Source: Paludibacteraceae bacterium (lineage in GTDB: Bacteria; Bacteroidota; Bacteroidia; Bacteroidales; Paludibacteraceae). From it: 64,000 nucleotides of DNA. Every line of letters begins with the position of its first letter. Position 1 is the stretch's first letter. The stretch spans positions 124,001 through 188,000 of the forward strand of contig JAFVDX010000002.1 in NCBI GenBank assembly GCA_017478225.1, given 5' to 3'. Under the pieces are notes generated by a model. That model had not been told where the DNA came from. It saw nothing but the letters and a program-made list of their open reading frames with translations, and did not search any database. Position numbers and translations under genes: made by a program. This document shows, in pieces, positions 1 to 8,646 of this stretch.

Positions 1-170
1 ATCAAGATTTACAAGACGATTTCTTCAAATATGCTACCGCCAAAGGAATGGTCGGCATAAAAGGACATCGTTCTGTTGGTGGCTTTCGCGCTTCTCTTTA
101 TAATGCTATGGATTTAGAGGGAGTTAAAGCATTGGTTGATTGCATCAAATCATACGAAAACCAATTATAA
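1..170 (+). CDS. serC: Phosphoserine aminotransferase, C-terminal end (partial)
   Basis: The reading frame is open from base 3 to the TAA at 168-170 and begins upstream of the window. The visible 55 residues include the [17 protein letters not shown] block, which is the conserved C-terminal signature of SerC, the PLP enzyme that makes 3-phosphoserine from 3-phosphohydroxypyruvate. The next gene on the same strand is serA, the preceding step of serine synthesis, which supports the call. The N-terminal part and the PLP lysine are not in view. Confidence 0.9.
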   Translation, partial: QDLQDDFFKYATAKGMVGIKGHRSVGGFRASLYNAMDLEGVKALVDCIKSYENQL

Positions 171-261
171 TCTAATAATGGGATATTATACTTATAGAAC
201 TCCGGATTCATATAATAAAACTACGCCTAAAAGCGTTTTTTATACAACACTTGTAGAAAAT

Positions 262-1176
262 ATGAAAATACTTGTAGCAACAGAAAAACCTTTTGCAGCA
301 GTTGCTGTTGAAGGTATTCGCAAAGAAATAGAAGCAGCAGGTTATCAATTACGCTTGCTCGAAAAATACACCGATAAGAAGCAATTGTTAGACGCAATCG
401 CTGATGCTGATGCACTTATTATTCGTTCAGATGTAATAGATAATGAGGTGTTTGAGGCTGCTAAACGCCTAAAAATTGTTGTTCGTGCAGGGGCAGGATA
501 TGATAATATAGATTTACCATCTGCCACAGCACATGGTGTAGTGGCAATGAACACACCCGGACAGAACAGTAATGCCGTGGCTGAATTGGCTTTAGGACTG
601 ATGGTCTTTGCCGTACGAAATTTTTACAATGGCAAAAGCGGAAGCGAATTGAAAGGTAAAACTCTCGGCATTCATGCTTTCGGTAATGTAGGCAGAAATG
701 TAGCGCGAATAGCACAAGGATTCGGGATGAATGTAATTGCTTACGACGCTTACTGCCCAGATGAGGCTATGATTGCCGCCAATGTCCAACCCGTACATTC
801 CGCCGAAGAACTATATCAGAAATCAAACATCGTCTCTCTGCATATTCCCGCTACGGCAGAAACTAAAGAAAGTATCAACTTTAAGTTGTTAAACCAAATG
901 CCACAAGGGGCCATATTGGTTAATACTGCTCGTAAAGAGGTGATAAATGAACCTGAACTCGTCAAGTTAATGCGAGAGCGCGACGATTTCAAATATCTCA
1001 CCGATATCATGCCTGCGGCTGACGAACAACTTAAACAATTTGAAGGAAGATATTTTTCTACTCCTAAAAAGATGGGGGCACAGACTGCTGAAGCAAATAT
1101 CAATGCCGGAATCGCTGCTGCAAAGCAAATCGTGGATTTCTTTACTACCGGTAATACTCGATTCAAAGTGAACTAA
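262..1176 (+). CDS. serA: D-3-phosphoglycerate dehydrogenase, short type
   Basis: This enzyme oxidises 3-phosphoglycerate with NAD+, the first step of serine synthesis. I start it at ATG 262 (304 residues). The frame is open further upstream to TTG 136, but that part overlaps serC and has no family similarity. The fold shows the substrate-domain block RAGAGYDNID and the dinucleotide site in GIHAFGNVGRNVA, where the usual first Gly of GxGxxG is Ala. The catalytic Arg lies in NTARKEV. Near the C-terminus the usual TPHxGAST is replaced by TPKKMGAQT, so Lys takes the place of the catalytic His. This is the type-K form known from short phosphoglycerate dehydrogenases. There is no C-terminal ACT domain, so serine feedback through that domain is not expected. 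It probably shares a transcript with serC. Confidence 0.92.
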   Translation: MKILVATEKPFAAVAVEGIRKEIEAAGYQLRLLEKYTDKKQLLDAIADADALIIRSDVIDNEVFEAAKRLKIVVRAGAGYDNIDLPSATAHGVVAMNTPGQNSNAVAELALGLMVFAVRNFYNGKSGSELKGKTLGIHAFGNVGRNVARIAQGFGMNVIAYDAYCPDEAMIAANVQPVHSAEELYQKSNIVSLHIPATAETKESINFKLLNQMPQGAILVNTARKEVINEPELVKLMRERDDFKYLTDIMPAADEQLKQFEGRYFSTPKKMGAQTAEANINAGIAAAKQIVDFFTTGNTRFKVN

Positions 1177-1212
1177 TACTGCTAGCATATCAGGATTGTA
1201 AACTCAACCAGA

Positions 1213-2571
1213 TTGAAAAGATTATTTTCCATATTGTTTTCACTTGCCTTCGTATTACTATCATACGCCGAGGTTAATATCTCTGTCACTAATGGGAAGT
1301 CAATATTGCTGGATGACCCTTCAGGCGTTGATTATGTGTTTATATTCAGCGATTTGGCTGAGGCCGAGATGACAACTGCTGACAGCAACCCTCAGTGGTG
1401 GAGAATGGAAGGCATGGATTCGGTGATGGTAAGCAATGCTGCTGATTTCTTTCCTAAAGACACCGCGGTAACTACAACATACATTCTTCACACCGACGAG
1501 GGCCGGGTAGTGTTTGCTGTGGTTGATTATGGTAGGCTAAAAGTGGAAATAGATGATATTGAAGTCGATTTGCAATATGAGAATATATGTGAGGAAACCA
1601 AACTCAATATCAAAGGAAAAGTACCGCAGTTGTATTATTTCAATCAATATGGGGCAAAAAAAGAAATTGACCGCAAAGGTGAAATCACTTATTCTTCTTT
1701 AGGTTGGAGCGGAGAACAATGGGAAGATTCTCTGTGTGTAGAATCAATTTATCTGCCTGATATAGACGCTTCCCACCCATCATACATAATTGTGGGAGCA
1801 CCTTTGTGCAATACTCAATTTGCACTTGTCGCCGACCAATATGCCAAACAACTTGACATCGAGACCGACACTGTTTATTCTCTGCTCTTTGAAGCCTGTG
1901 CTTCCGCTGCACACATAACAAGTATTACTACCGTTAGAGGTACTGCTCAAGAAAATCAGATGACCAACGAGGTGGAGAGACCTGTTGATGAGGCGCAACT
2001 AAGTGGTTCAGCGCCGCTTGATATCTTGTTCAAAGCCAATGCTAATAACGCTTCTGTAAATGGACCAACAAAATACTATCAGTGGAGGATCTTGAAAGGT
2101 AACGAACTAATCGCTCAGCGTAACGACGAAGAACAAAGATATGTGTTCGATGATTATGGAGAATACAGAGTCCTGCTATGGGTCTCTTCTGACCGCTGTC
2201 GTCCTGATTCTTTGGAAGTATCTGTTAGTGTGAGCACATCGCAATTGCTTGTACCTAATGTGTTTACACCAAATGGGGATGGACAAAATGATGAATTTAG
2301 AGTGATGTATCGATCTATTATCGAATTCGATTGTTGGGTCTATAATCGTTGGGGTAAGTTGGTCTATCATTGGTCCGACCCTGCTAAAGGTTGGGACGGC
2401 ACTATCAATGGACGCCCTGCTGCTGAAGGAGCCTATTTCTATGTCATTCGGGCTAAAGGGGCTGACGCTGAAGAAGGTAGCAAATATACATCTAAATCTA
2501 AGTATAAGAAAAATCCCCCTATTGGTATTTACCAATTGTCCGGTGATATCAATCTGTTGAGAGGTAAGTAA
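1213..2571 (+). CDS. Secreted protein with T9SS type B (CHU_C) sorting domain
   Basis: This 452-residue exported protein starts at TTG 1213 with a Sec signal peptide (about residues 1-19, ending LSYA). The middle is divergent and beta-rich, with a possible PKD-like segment around residues 265-345. The C-terminal 100 residues carry FTPNGDGQNDEF and NRWGKLVYHW, followed by WDGTINGRPAAEGAYFYVI. That is the gliding-motility-associated CHU_C domain used as a type B signal for the type IX secretion system. PorU and PorV are encoded further along this window, so the export route is present. Function is unknown. The next gene begins 2 bases after the stop, so the two are likely co-transcribed. Confidence 0.85.
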   Translation: MKRLFSILFSLAFVLLSYAEVNISVTNGKSILLDDPSGVDYVFIFSDLAEAEMTTADSNPQWWRMEGMDSVMVSNAADFFPKDTAVTTTYILHTDEGRVVFAVVDYGRLKVEIDDIEVDLQYENICEETKLNIKGKVPQLYYFNQYGAKKEIDRKGEITYSSLGWSGEQWEDSLCVESIYLPDIDASHPSYIIVGAPLCNTQFALVADQYAKQLDIETDTVYSLLFEACASAAHITSITTVRGTAQENQMTNEVERPVDEAQLSGSAPLDILFKANANNASVNGPTKYYQWRILKGNELIAQRNDEEQRYVFDDYGEYRVLLWVSSDRCRPDSLEVSVSVSTSQLLVPNVFTPNGDGQNDEFRVMYRSIIEFDCWVYNRWGKLVYHWSDPAKGWDGTINGRPAAEGAYFYVIRAKGADAEEGSKYTSKSKYKKNPPIGIYQLSGDINLLRGK

Positions 2572-2573
2572 GT

Positions 2574-3035
2574 ATGGCTGTTAAAATCCTGTTTATATGC
2601 CATGGTAATATCTGCCGATCCGTGATGGCTGAGTATATTATGCAGTGGCTCGTAAATAGTAAGGGTAGGGGAGATAACTATCTGATTCGTTCTGCTGCTG
2701 TTTCCCGAGAAGAAATAGGTAATGATATCTATCCACCTGCTAAAAGAAAATTAACAGAAAAACATATCCCTTTTGAAAAACATCAGGCAAGACAAGTTAC
2801 TCCGACAGACTATCAATACTTTGATTACTTGATTTGTATGGACAAAAGTAATATAAGACTATTGAGATATCTGATTGGTGATGACAAATTCGGCAAGGTG
2901 AGTTTACTTATGGAATGGTGTGGTAATGTTAGAGATGTGGCTGATCCGTGGTACACAGGCGATTTTGAGACTACTTACAACGACTTGATTTCAGGCTGCA
3001 AAAGCATATTTGAACAAATAGAAGCAAGGCGATAA
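2574..3035 (+). CDS. Low-molecular-weight protein-tyrosine phosphatase
   Basis: The 153-residue cytoplasmic protein begins with the P-loop CHGNICRS (C-x5-R, Cys9 and Arg15), the phosphate-binding and nucleophile site of LMW phosphatases. The general acid lies in the DPWYTGDFETTY block around residue 122. Length and architecture are normal for the family. It follows the T9SS cargo gene by 2 bases. The substrate cannot be deduced; relatives act on phosphotyrosine or phosphoarginine. Confidence 0.93.
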   Translation: MAVKILFICHGNICRSVMAEYIMQWLVNSKGRGDNYLIRSAAVSREEIGNDIYPPAKRKLTEKHIPFEKHQARQVTPTDYQYFDYLICMDKSNIRLLRYLIGDDKFGKVSLLMEWCGNVRDVADPWYTGDFETTYNDLISGCKSIFEQIEARR

Positions 3036-3055
3036 AACCTTGCTTCTTTCTTTAT
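3021..3055 (+). terminator. Intrinsic terminator after the phosphatase gene
   Basis: AGAAGCAAGG at 3021-3030 pairs perfectly with CCTTGCTTCT at 3039-3048, followed by a T-rich run. The left arm overlaps the phosphatase stop region. It lies between two convergent genes and may also stop gpsA transcription. Confidence 0.8.
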
Positions 3056-3077
3056 TTACAATATCTTATTGATTTGT

Positions 3078-4076
3078 TTAGATAAGTTTCGTAGATAGGT
3101 CTTGTATGGCAATTGCTGGTTGTTTTTGGTTGTAAAGAATATCATACACTGCATCTACTATAGGAATAGAAACATGATATCGTTCGTTGAGTTCATGAAT
3201 ACATTTTGTTCCATAATACCCCTCAGCTATCATTTCCATTTCTATTTGTGCCGCACGAACACTATATCCGATTCCTATCATATTACCAAACTGTCGATTA
3301 CGAGAGAAATGAGAATAGCAAGTAACCAAAAGGTCACCTAAATACGCAGTCTCAGAAATTTCCCTATGCATGGGATTCATTGCATTTGCAAAGCGAGAAA
3401 TTTCTTGTATCGCATTACTAACCAAAACTGAAATGAAATTGTCACCATATTTCAGACCGCTACATATACCTGCTGCTATTGCATATATATTCTTCATAAC
3501 AGAAGAGTACTCAAGCCCTAAAATATCCTCACTAATGGTTGTCTTTACAAAAGTAGTCGAAAATAAATCGGCTAACATCTTTGCTCGCTCTCTGTTTGGG
3601 CAACCAATGGTGATATAACTCAATCGCTCTAAAGCAACTTCTTCCGCATGACAAGGACCCGCTATAACACCCAATTGCTCCATTGGAACAGAGAATTTAT
3701 AATGCATATAGTCGCTTATCACCATGTTCTCTTCAGGCACCATTCCTTTTACCGCAGATATTACTACTTTTTCTTTTAAACTCTTCCGTAACTTCTTGAA
3801 CGACTGCTTAATATATGGCGACGGTATTGCCACAACAAGTATGTCCGATTTCTTGACTATTTCATTGATGTCATCAGTAAAATCTATTCTTGAAGTGTCA
3901 AAGCGAGCCGCAGACAAGTACGATGGATTTTTACCTAATCGTATAAATTCATCTATCTTTTCTTGCCTTCTCATATACCAATTTATACGGTCTGTGTTAC
4001 ACATAACCATTTTGGCAATAGCAGTAGCCCAACTACCGCTTCCGAGTATTGCAACTTTAGGAGTATTATATAGCAT
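3078..4076 (-). CDS. gpsA: NAD(P)-dependent glycerol-3-phosphate dehydrogenase
   Basis: This 332-residue enzyme reduces dihydroxyacetone phosphate to sn-glycerol-3-phosphate for phospholipid synthesis. The N-terminal Rossmann motif ILGSGSWATAIA, the VKGM segment near residue 114 and the SVMKNIYAIAAG block with the catalytic Lys are all present, as is GDLLVTC. Length is typical. It is transcribed alone on the minus strand. Its upstream region contains three AT-rich direct repeats. Confidence 0.95.
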   Translation of the reverse strand: MLYNTPKVAILGSGSWATAIAKMVMCNTDRINWYMRRQEKIDEFIRLGKNPSYLSAARFDTSRIDFTDDINEIVKKSDILVVAIPSPYIKQSFKKLRKSLKEKVVISAVKGMVPEENMVISDYMHYKFSVPMEQLGVIAGPCHAEEVALERLSYITIGCPNRERAKMLADLFSTTFVKTTISEDILGLEYSSVMKNIYAIAAGICSGLKYGDNFISVLVSNAIQEISRFANAMNPMHREISETAYLGDLLVTCYSHFSRNRQFGNMIGIGYSVRAAQIEMEMIAEGYYGTKCIHELNERYHVSIPIVDAVYDILYNQKQPAIAIQDLSTKLI

Positions 4077-4147
4077 AACTCACCATTTTTAAGTCTTTAG
4101 AATATGTGCATATATTTTTGATTTACACTTAAATATTAGAGCACTCA

Positions 4148-4220
4148 AATCTCTGAATTTATAATGTATTCCAATCTCTATAATTAGTATATTTGAATCT
4201 CTATAATTCGTGTATTTATA
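4148..4220. repeat. Three direct repeats upstream of gpsA
   Basis: AATCTCT followed by a related AT-rich stretch begins at 4148, 4173 and 4196, giving units of about 23-25 bp. They lie 70-140 bp upstream of the gpsA start on its promoter side. They could be operator sites or a decayed tandem repeat. Confidence 0.6.
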
Positions 4221-4267
4221 TCAAAACACGCGCAAAGTTACAAATAATATCTGAAATAGCAAAAATG

Positions 4268-4299
4268 TTTGCATTTTGTAAAATAATGTTGTATCTTTG
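4268..4299 (+). promoter_or_regulatory. Bacteroidetes-type promoter
   Basis: TTTG (4268-4271) and TATCTTTG (4292-4299) are separated by 20 bp, matching the -33/-7 consensus of the Bacteroidetes primary sigma factor. Transcription should start near 4305 and run towards lon. Confidence 0.8.
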
Positions 4300-4304
4300 C
4301 AGTG

Positions 4305-4458
4305 TCATTTATAGTGAAACTAGTAAGACCCACTAAGAACGACATAACTAGTAAATATAGTAAAACTTATAAGACTAGTAAGGACAGCATAGATAGTTCC
4401 TCTTTCTAATTTAACTCGAAGTTAAGTATTTTTACTATCCGCTGTCCTTACCTCTTTT
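4305..4458 (+). ncRNA. Small structured transcript or attenuated leader before lon
   Basis: A strong promoter directly upstream and an intrinsic terminator at 4378-4458 define a transcript of about 150 nt. Its 5' half contains imperfect repeats of ACTAGTAAG at 4319, 4347 and 4374. Units at 4347, 4356, 4365 and 4374 are spaced exactly 9 nt apart. A small hairpin (TTAACT 4411-4416, AGTTAA 4420-4425) sits inside the terminator loop. A 31-codon GTG-started frame (4314-4409), rich in Ser, Thr and Lys, also spans the region. It could therefore be a leader peptide with attenuator rather than an sRNA. No known RNA family was recognised. Confidence 0.55.
4378..4458 (+). terminator. Long-looped intrinsic terminator
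   Basis: GTAAGGACAGC (4378-4388) pairs perfectly with GCTGTCCTTAC (4441-4451), followed by CTCTTTTTT. An inner GATAG/CTATC pairing extends the stem. From 4459 to 4661 I see only AT-rich sequence before lon. Confidence 0.75.
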
Positions 4459-4661
4459 TTACATAATTGTTATTATGTAAAATAGCATTTATTGTCTATA
4501 TATACAAATAATACTCTATTTCTTCTCATTCTTTCTCAAATTACCAAAAATATGAAATTTTAATATAAAACACCTGATATAATTTATATTCAATGGTACA
4601 GCGTTTGCAAAAATATATTTATAAGTACAAAAAACAATTAGTATTAACATTTTCTGACATT

Positions 4662-4706
4662 ATGGCAGAAAAAATAAATAAAATTTTAGTTGATGAGTAT
4701 GAATAA
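4662..4706 (+). other. Possible 14-codon upstream ORF overlapping the lon start
   Basis: ATG 4662 opens a frame of 14 codons ending at TAA 4704-4706, overlapping the first codons of lon in another frame. It could tune lon translation by coupling, or be chance. Confidence 0.3.
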
Positions 4707-7131
4707 TTATTTGCTGGATGACGAGAATGATAATGTTCAGATTATTCCGATAAGTGAGAATGAAATAAACAAAACCGGCAGGATTTTGAATGATAATGAT
4801 ATTATCGGTGTACTACCATTAAAAAATATGGTATTGTTTCCTAATGTACTATTGCAGGTAAATGTAAGTCGCCAACAATCCTTAAAGTTAGCCAAACAAG
4901 CATACCAAGAGGACTTGACTATAGCAGTATGTTGTCAAAAAGATTCCGGTAAAACCGATCCACAAAGTGAGGATATTTATGCAATAGGAACTTCAGCTAG
5001 GGTACTTAGAATATTTGACATGCCTGATGGCTCAACAACTATTATTCTTGAAGGTATTCAACCTATAAAAATAGAAGAAATTACTGAGACAACTCCTTAC
5101 TTAAAAGCCAGAATATCAGTGCTTGAAGAGCAAATTCCGGATTTGAGTGATAGTGAGTTTGTGGCGATGGTTAGTAATATAAAGCAGCAAGCATTAAAAT
5201 TGCTTGAGAATGCTGATAATGTGCCACTTGAGGCTCGTTTTTCTTTAAGAAACATAGAGACTCCCCCTACACTAATCAACTATGTATGTGTCAATTTTGG
5301 AATAAAGTTGTCAGATAAGCAAAAATTACTTCAAGAATTGGATCTTGTTAAGCGTGCTTTTGCGTTACTCGAAATGCTTAATAAAGAAGTTGAGATGCTT
5401 GAAATAAGGAAATCGATTCATGAGAAGACCCGTGAGGATATCAACAAAGAGCAGCGTGAGTATTATTTACAGCATCAGATGCGTCAGATTCAGAAGGAAT
5501 TAGGTGACACGACTGCTCAAACGGCTAATGAGATGCGCGAAAAAGCAGGTAAGAAAAAATGGTCAGAGCAAACTGGACAATTTTTTGAAGAAGAGTTGAA
5601 GAAATTAGAGCGTATGTCGATACATTCACCAGAATATAGTACTCAACAAAATTATTTAAATACCCTACTCGATTTGCCTTGGGGAGAATATACCGAAGAT
5701 AATTTTGACATACGACATGCGTTAGAGGTGCTTGATGAAGATCATTATGGAATGGAGAAAGTAAAAGAGAGAATTTTGGAGTATTTATCTGTTTTGAAGA
5801 TGAAGCAAAATAAGACTAAAGGCGATTCTGCAGATTCTCCTGCCTCTTTCAAAGCCCCTATAATTTGTTTGTATGGTCCTCCGGGAGTTGGTAAGACTAG
5901 TTTAGGTAAGTCAATAGCCACAGCATTAGGCAGAAAATATACTCGAATATCATTAGGCGGATTGCATGATGAAGCAGAAATTAGAGGGCACAGACGCACA
6001 TATATTGGTGCCATGCCAGGTAGAATAATGACTAACATACAAAAGGTTAAAACTTCAAATCCCGTATTTGTATTAGATGAAATAGATAAAATAACTGCCG
6101 ATTATCATGGTGACCCCACCTCTGCTTTGCTTGAAGTATTAGATCCAGAGCAAAACACTGCGTTTCATGATAATTATTTAGATGTAGATTTTGACTTGAG
6201 CAAAGTCCTTTTTATTGCAACTGCAAACGATCTTTCAGGCATTCCTCGCCCATTGTTAGATCGTATGGAACTGATAGAAATGAGTGGATATTTACAAGAA
6301 GAAAAGGTTGAGATAGCCAAACGACATCTTATTCCTAAACAATATGAGAATCATGGAATTACGAAAGAAAGTATGTCATTGAACGATGAGGCAATAAATT
6401 TCTTAATAGACAAATATACTCGTGAGTCAGGTGTGAGAGAACTTGATAGGAAAATTGCTTCAATAATGCGTAAGGTGGTTAAAAAGATTGCTCTTAACGA
6501 GGAATATAATCACGATATCACACCTCAAGATATAAAACAGTTTATAGGCAAGCCTCGTTATAACAGGGATATGTATGAAAATAATAATTACATAGGAGTA
6601 GTTACGGGGTTGGCATGGACACAAGTAGGTGGGGAGATTTTATTTATTGAGACATCACTTTCTGAGAGTAAAACCCCTACCCTAACTATAACAGGTAATT
6701 TAGGTGATGTAATGAAAGAGAGTGCTACAATAGCATTAGGTTACATCAAATCTCATGCTTCTGAATTGGGTATTGATAAGAAAAAATTAGACTCATCGTC
6801 GGTTCATTTACATGTACCAGAAGGGGCTATTCCCAAAGATGGTCCTTCGGCAGGAATAACTATGACAACAGCATTAGTATCTGCATTCACAGGTAGAAAA
6901 GTGCGCGAACGACTCGCTATGACTGGCGAAATAACCCTTCGCGGCAAGGTCCTGTCGGTAGGTGGAATAAGAGAAAAGATATTAGCAGCAAAAAGAGCAG
7001 GTATAGAGCATATTATATTGTGCAAGGAAAATAAAAAGGATATTGAAGAAATACCTAAAAAATATATTGATGGACTTACATTCAAATATGTTGATGACAT
7101 TAACGAAGTATTAGATTATGCTTTATTATAA
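4693..7131 (+). CDS. lon: ATP-dependent protease Lon
   Basis: This cytoplasmic quality-control protease of 812 residues starts at ATG 4693; a TTG lies one codon upstream. The domains in order are the N-terminal LON substrate-binding domain (about 35-240), a coiled-coil linker, and the AAA+ module. Walker A is GPPGVGKTS near residue 394 and Walker B is VFVLDEIDKI. The C-terminal protease domain has the catalytic Ser in PKDGPSAGI near 717 and the Lys in REKILAAKRAG near 760. All catalytic residues are present and length is normal. A long AT-rich leader with a terminated small transcript lies upstream. Confidence 0.97.
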   Translation: MSMNNYLLDDENDNVQIIPISENEINKTGRILNDNDIIGVLPLKNMVLFPNVLLQVNVSRQQSLKLAKQAYQEDLTIAVCCQKDSGKTDPQSEDIYAIGTSARVLRIFDMPDGSTTIILEGIQPIKIEEITETTPYLKARISVLEEQIPDLSDSEFVAMVSNIKQQALKLLENADNVPLEARFSLRNIETPPTLINYVCVNFGIKLSDKQKLLQELDLVKRAFALLEMLNKEVEMLEIRKSIHEKTREDINKEQREYYLQHQMRQIQKELGDTTAQTANEMREKAGKKKWSEQTGQFFEEELKKLERMSIHSPEYSTQQNYLNTLLDLPWGEYTEDNFDIRHALEVLDEDHYGMEKVKERILEYLSVLKMKQNKTKGDSADSPASFKAPIICLYGPPGVGKTSLGKSIATALGRKYTRISLGGLHDEAEIRGHRRTYIGAMPGRIMTNIQKVKTSNPVFVLDEIDKITADYHGDPTSALLEVLDPEQNTAFHDNYLDVDFDLSKVLFIATANDLSGIPRPLLDRMELIEMSGYLQEEKVEIAKRHLIPKQYENHGITKESMSLNDEAINFLIDKYTRESGVRELDRKIASIMRKVVKKIALNEEYNHDITPQDIKQFIGKPRYNRDMYENNNYIGVVTGLAWTQVGGEILFIETSLSESKTPTLTITGNLGDVMKESATIALGYIKSHASELGIDKKKLDSSSVHLHVPEGAIPKDGPSAGITMTTALVSAFTGRKVRERLAMTGEITLRGKVLSVGGIREKILAAKRAGIEHIILCKENKKDIEEIPKKYIDGLTFKYVDDINEVLDYALL

Positions 7132-7160
7132 TTAGGACTATTGATGATTAAGTATTAAAC

Positions 7161-7197
7161 AAATGCCTAAACGAGAATGGTTTAGGCATTTGTTTTT
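7161..7197. terminator. Terminator between lon and sufE
   Basis: AAATGCCTAAAC (7161-7172) pairs perfectly with GTTTAGGCATTT (7180-7191), followed by a T run on the plus strand. It overlaps the end of sufE and can serve both convergent genes. Confidence 0.85.
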
Positions 7198-7607
7198 TCT
7201 AATAGAACCGAAGCATATAGTTTCATTTGTTTGAGCATTGCTACAAGTCCATTGCTACGAGTTGGCGAGAGATGCTCTTTGAGATTGATTTTGTCAATAA
7301 AATATAAATCTGCTTCAACTATTTCTTTAGGTGTATGTCCGCTAAGCACTCTGATAAGTAATGCAACTATTCCTTTTACCAAAAGTGCGTCACTATCACC
7401 TTGATATATCACTTTCTGATTTTCCATTTTTGCAGTAAACCATACTTTTGATTGGCAGCCATCAATAAGATTTTGGTCAGTTTTGGCTTCTTGTGGAAAT
7501 TCTGCAAGTTGGTTTCCATAGTCTAATAGAAGTGAGTATTTATCCATCCAATCGTCAAACTGGCTGAATTCTTCTATTATTTCATCTTGAATATTATTGA
7601 TTGTCAT
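7182..7607 (-). CDS. sufE: Cysteine desulfuration protein SufE
   Basis: The 141-residue protein accepts sulfane sulfur from the cysteine desulfurase SufS and passes it to the SUF scaffold. The accepting Cys lies in DGCQSKVW near residue 51, and the SPTRSNGL block typical of SufE is near 120. It is followed closely upstream by aroK with a 3-base gap, so the minus-strand genes from porU to sufE may form one transcript. No suf scaffold genes are nearby. Confidence 0.93.
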   Translation of the reverse strand: MTINNIQDEIIEEFSQFDDWMDKYSLLLDYGNQLAEFPQEAKTDQNLIDGCQSKVWFTAKMENQKVIYQGDSDALLVKGIVALLIRVLSGHTPKEIVEADLYFIDKINLKEHLSPTRSNGLVAMLKQMKLYASVLLEKTNA

Positions 7608-7610
7608 ATA

Positions 7611-8195
7611 TTATATTTTTTCTTGAATTATAATTCCATATAAATGAGCAGCAATATCTTCATCATTTTTTTCTTCGAAGATATTATTGAGCGGCGCACT
7701 AATTATATAATCTGCTTGATTATAAAAAGGCTCTCTTCCTGACATCTGCCACTCAACAAATTCTTCCAATTCTTTTCCTTGTCTTTTGCCTAAGATAGGT
7801 CGATGTTCAATTCCGGAAAGTTCAATTCTTTGGGCAAGATGTTTGTTATTCCATTTTATATAAATTGACGTACCTAATTCTTTAAGACATTCCATATTGT
7901 CTTCCCAGCATGGATAGCCTCCACCGGTAGCATATATAACTTTCTGTATGGGTAATTCAGATAGTGTTTCAACACATCTTTTTTCATTTTTTCTAAATTC
8001 CTCTACCCCATATTTATTAATAAATTCTTGTGGTGTTAGGCCATATATTTCGGCAAAGGCATCGTCTAAATCTACAAAATGCCACCCTAACTTATCAGCA
8101 AGCAGGCGACCTATTGTAGTCTTGCCTGCTCCCATATAGCCTATAAGATAAATAGGTAATTTTATATTATTGTTTAATTTCTTTTCGTTCTTCAT
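7611..8195 (-). CDS. aroK: Shikimate kinase
   Basis: This enzyme phosphorylates shikimate in aromatic amino acid synthesis. The P-loop is LIGYMGAGKTTIGR, the substrate Asp pair lies in VDLDD, the central GGG motif is ATGGGYPC, and the lid Arg is in HRPILG. I choose ATG 8195 (194 residues), because the longer frame up to 8243 adds residues without family similarity. This start overlaps the end of the next upstream gene by 29 bases, suggesting translational coupling. Confidence 0.93.
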   Translation of the reverse strand: MKNEKKLNNNIKLPIYLIGYMGAGKTTIGRLLADKLGWHFVDLDDAFAEIYGLTPQEFINKYGVEEFRKNEKRCVETLSELPIQKVIYATGGGYPCWEDNMECLKELGTSIYIKWNNKHLAQRIELSGIEHRPILGKRQGKELEEFVEWQMSGREPFYNQADYIISAPLNNIFEEKNDEDIAAHLYGIIIQEKI

Positions 8196-8646
8196 CGTCA
8201 CGCAAGAGATATGTTTGGTCTGAATATACGATATTTCCGTCAATTACTTCTGCCTTTACAAATTGCGAATGGATATCAGGTGCTACTTTCTCTCCCCTAT
8301 CCCAACTACCATAGAATCTTCTGACAATTGATGAACATACGGGCGCACAAGCAGTGTTGATGAATAGCCATGTAGAATCCGATTCAATAAGAATTTCGTA
8401 CGATATATCGTCTCCAACCTCTATTCTTACATACATTGGTGTGTGTTCCTTCAGACAAGTAACACCATTAAAGGCATTATTAACACAACAACTCTCTTTC
8501 TCCGGTGAAAAAAGCATGTAATTCCTTTGTTGCATTTCGGCAAAAGGGAAAATTGTGTCTGGAATAGTCCTAAAGCAATGAAACGCATCTATAGAATACG
8601 CTTCGAATGTAAAAAACAATAATAATATTGTGATGGCTTTTCTCAT
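8167..8646 (-). CDS. Small exported protein, possibly DUF3256 family
   Basis: This 159-residue protein has a signal peptide (LLLFFTFEAYS) and a mature part with four to five Cys. A CC pair near residue 54 and the ACAPVCSS segment near 102 could form disulfides in the periplasm. The length, the FRTIPDTIFPFAEMQQRN block and the position next to ispF suggest the Bacteroidales DUF3256 family, but I am judging from memory of the pattern only. It overlaps aroK downstream and ispF upstream by a few bases. Function is unknown. Confidence 0.6.
   Translation of the reverse strand: MRKAITILLLFFTFEAYSIDAFHCFRTIPDTIFPFAEMQQRNYMLFSPEKESCCVNNAFNGVTCLKEHTPMYVRIEVGDDISYEILIESDSTWLFINTACAPVCSSIVRRFYGSWDRGEKVAPDIHSQFVKAEVIDGNIVYSDQTYLLRDDEERKEIKQ

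Noticed and set aside
136-261. Longer serA start at TTG 136
   Set aside because: It overlaps the end of serC and adds residues unlike any SerA N-terminus; ATG 262 gives the normal start.
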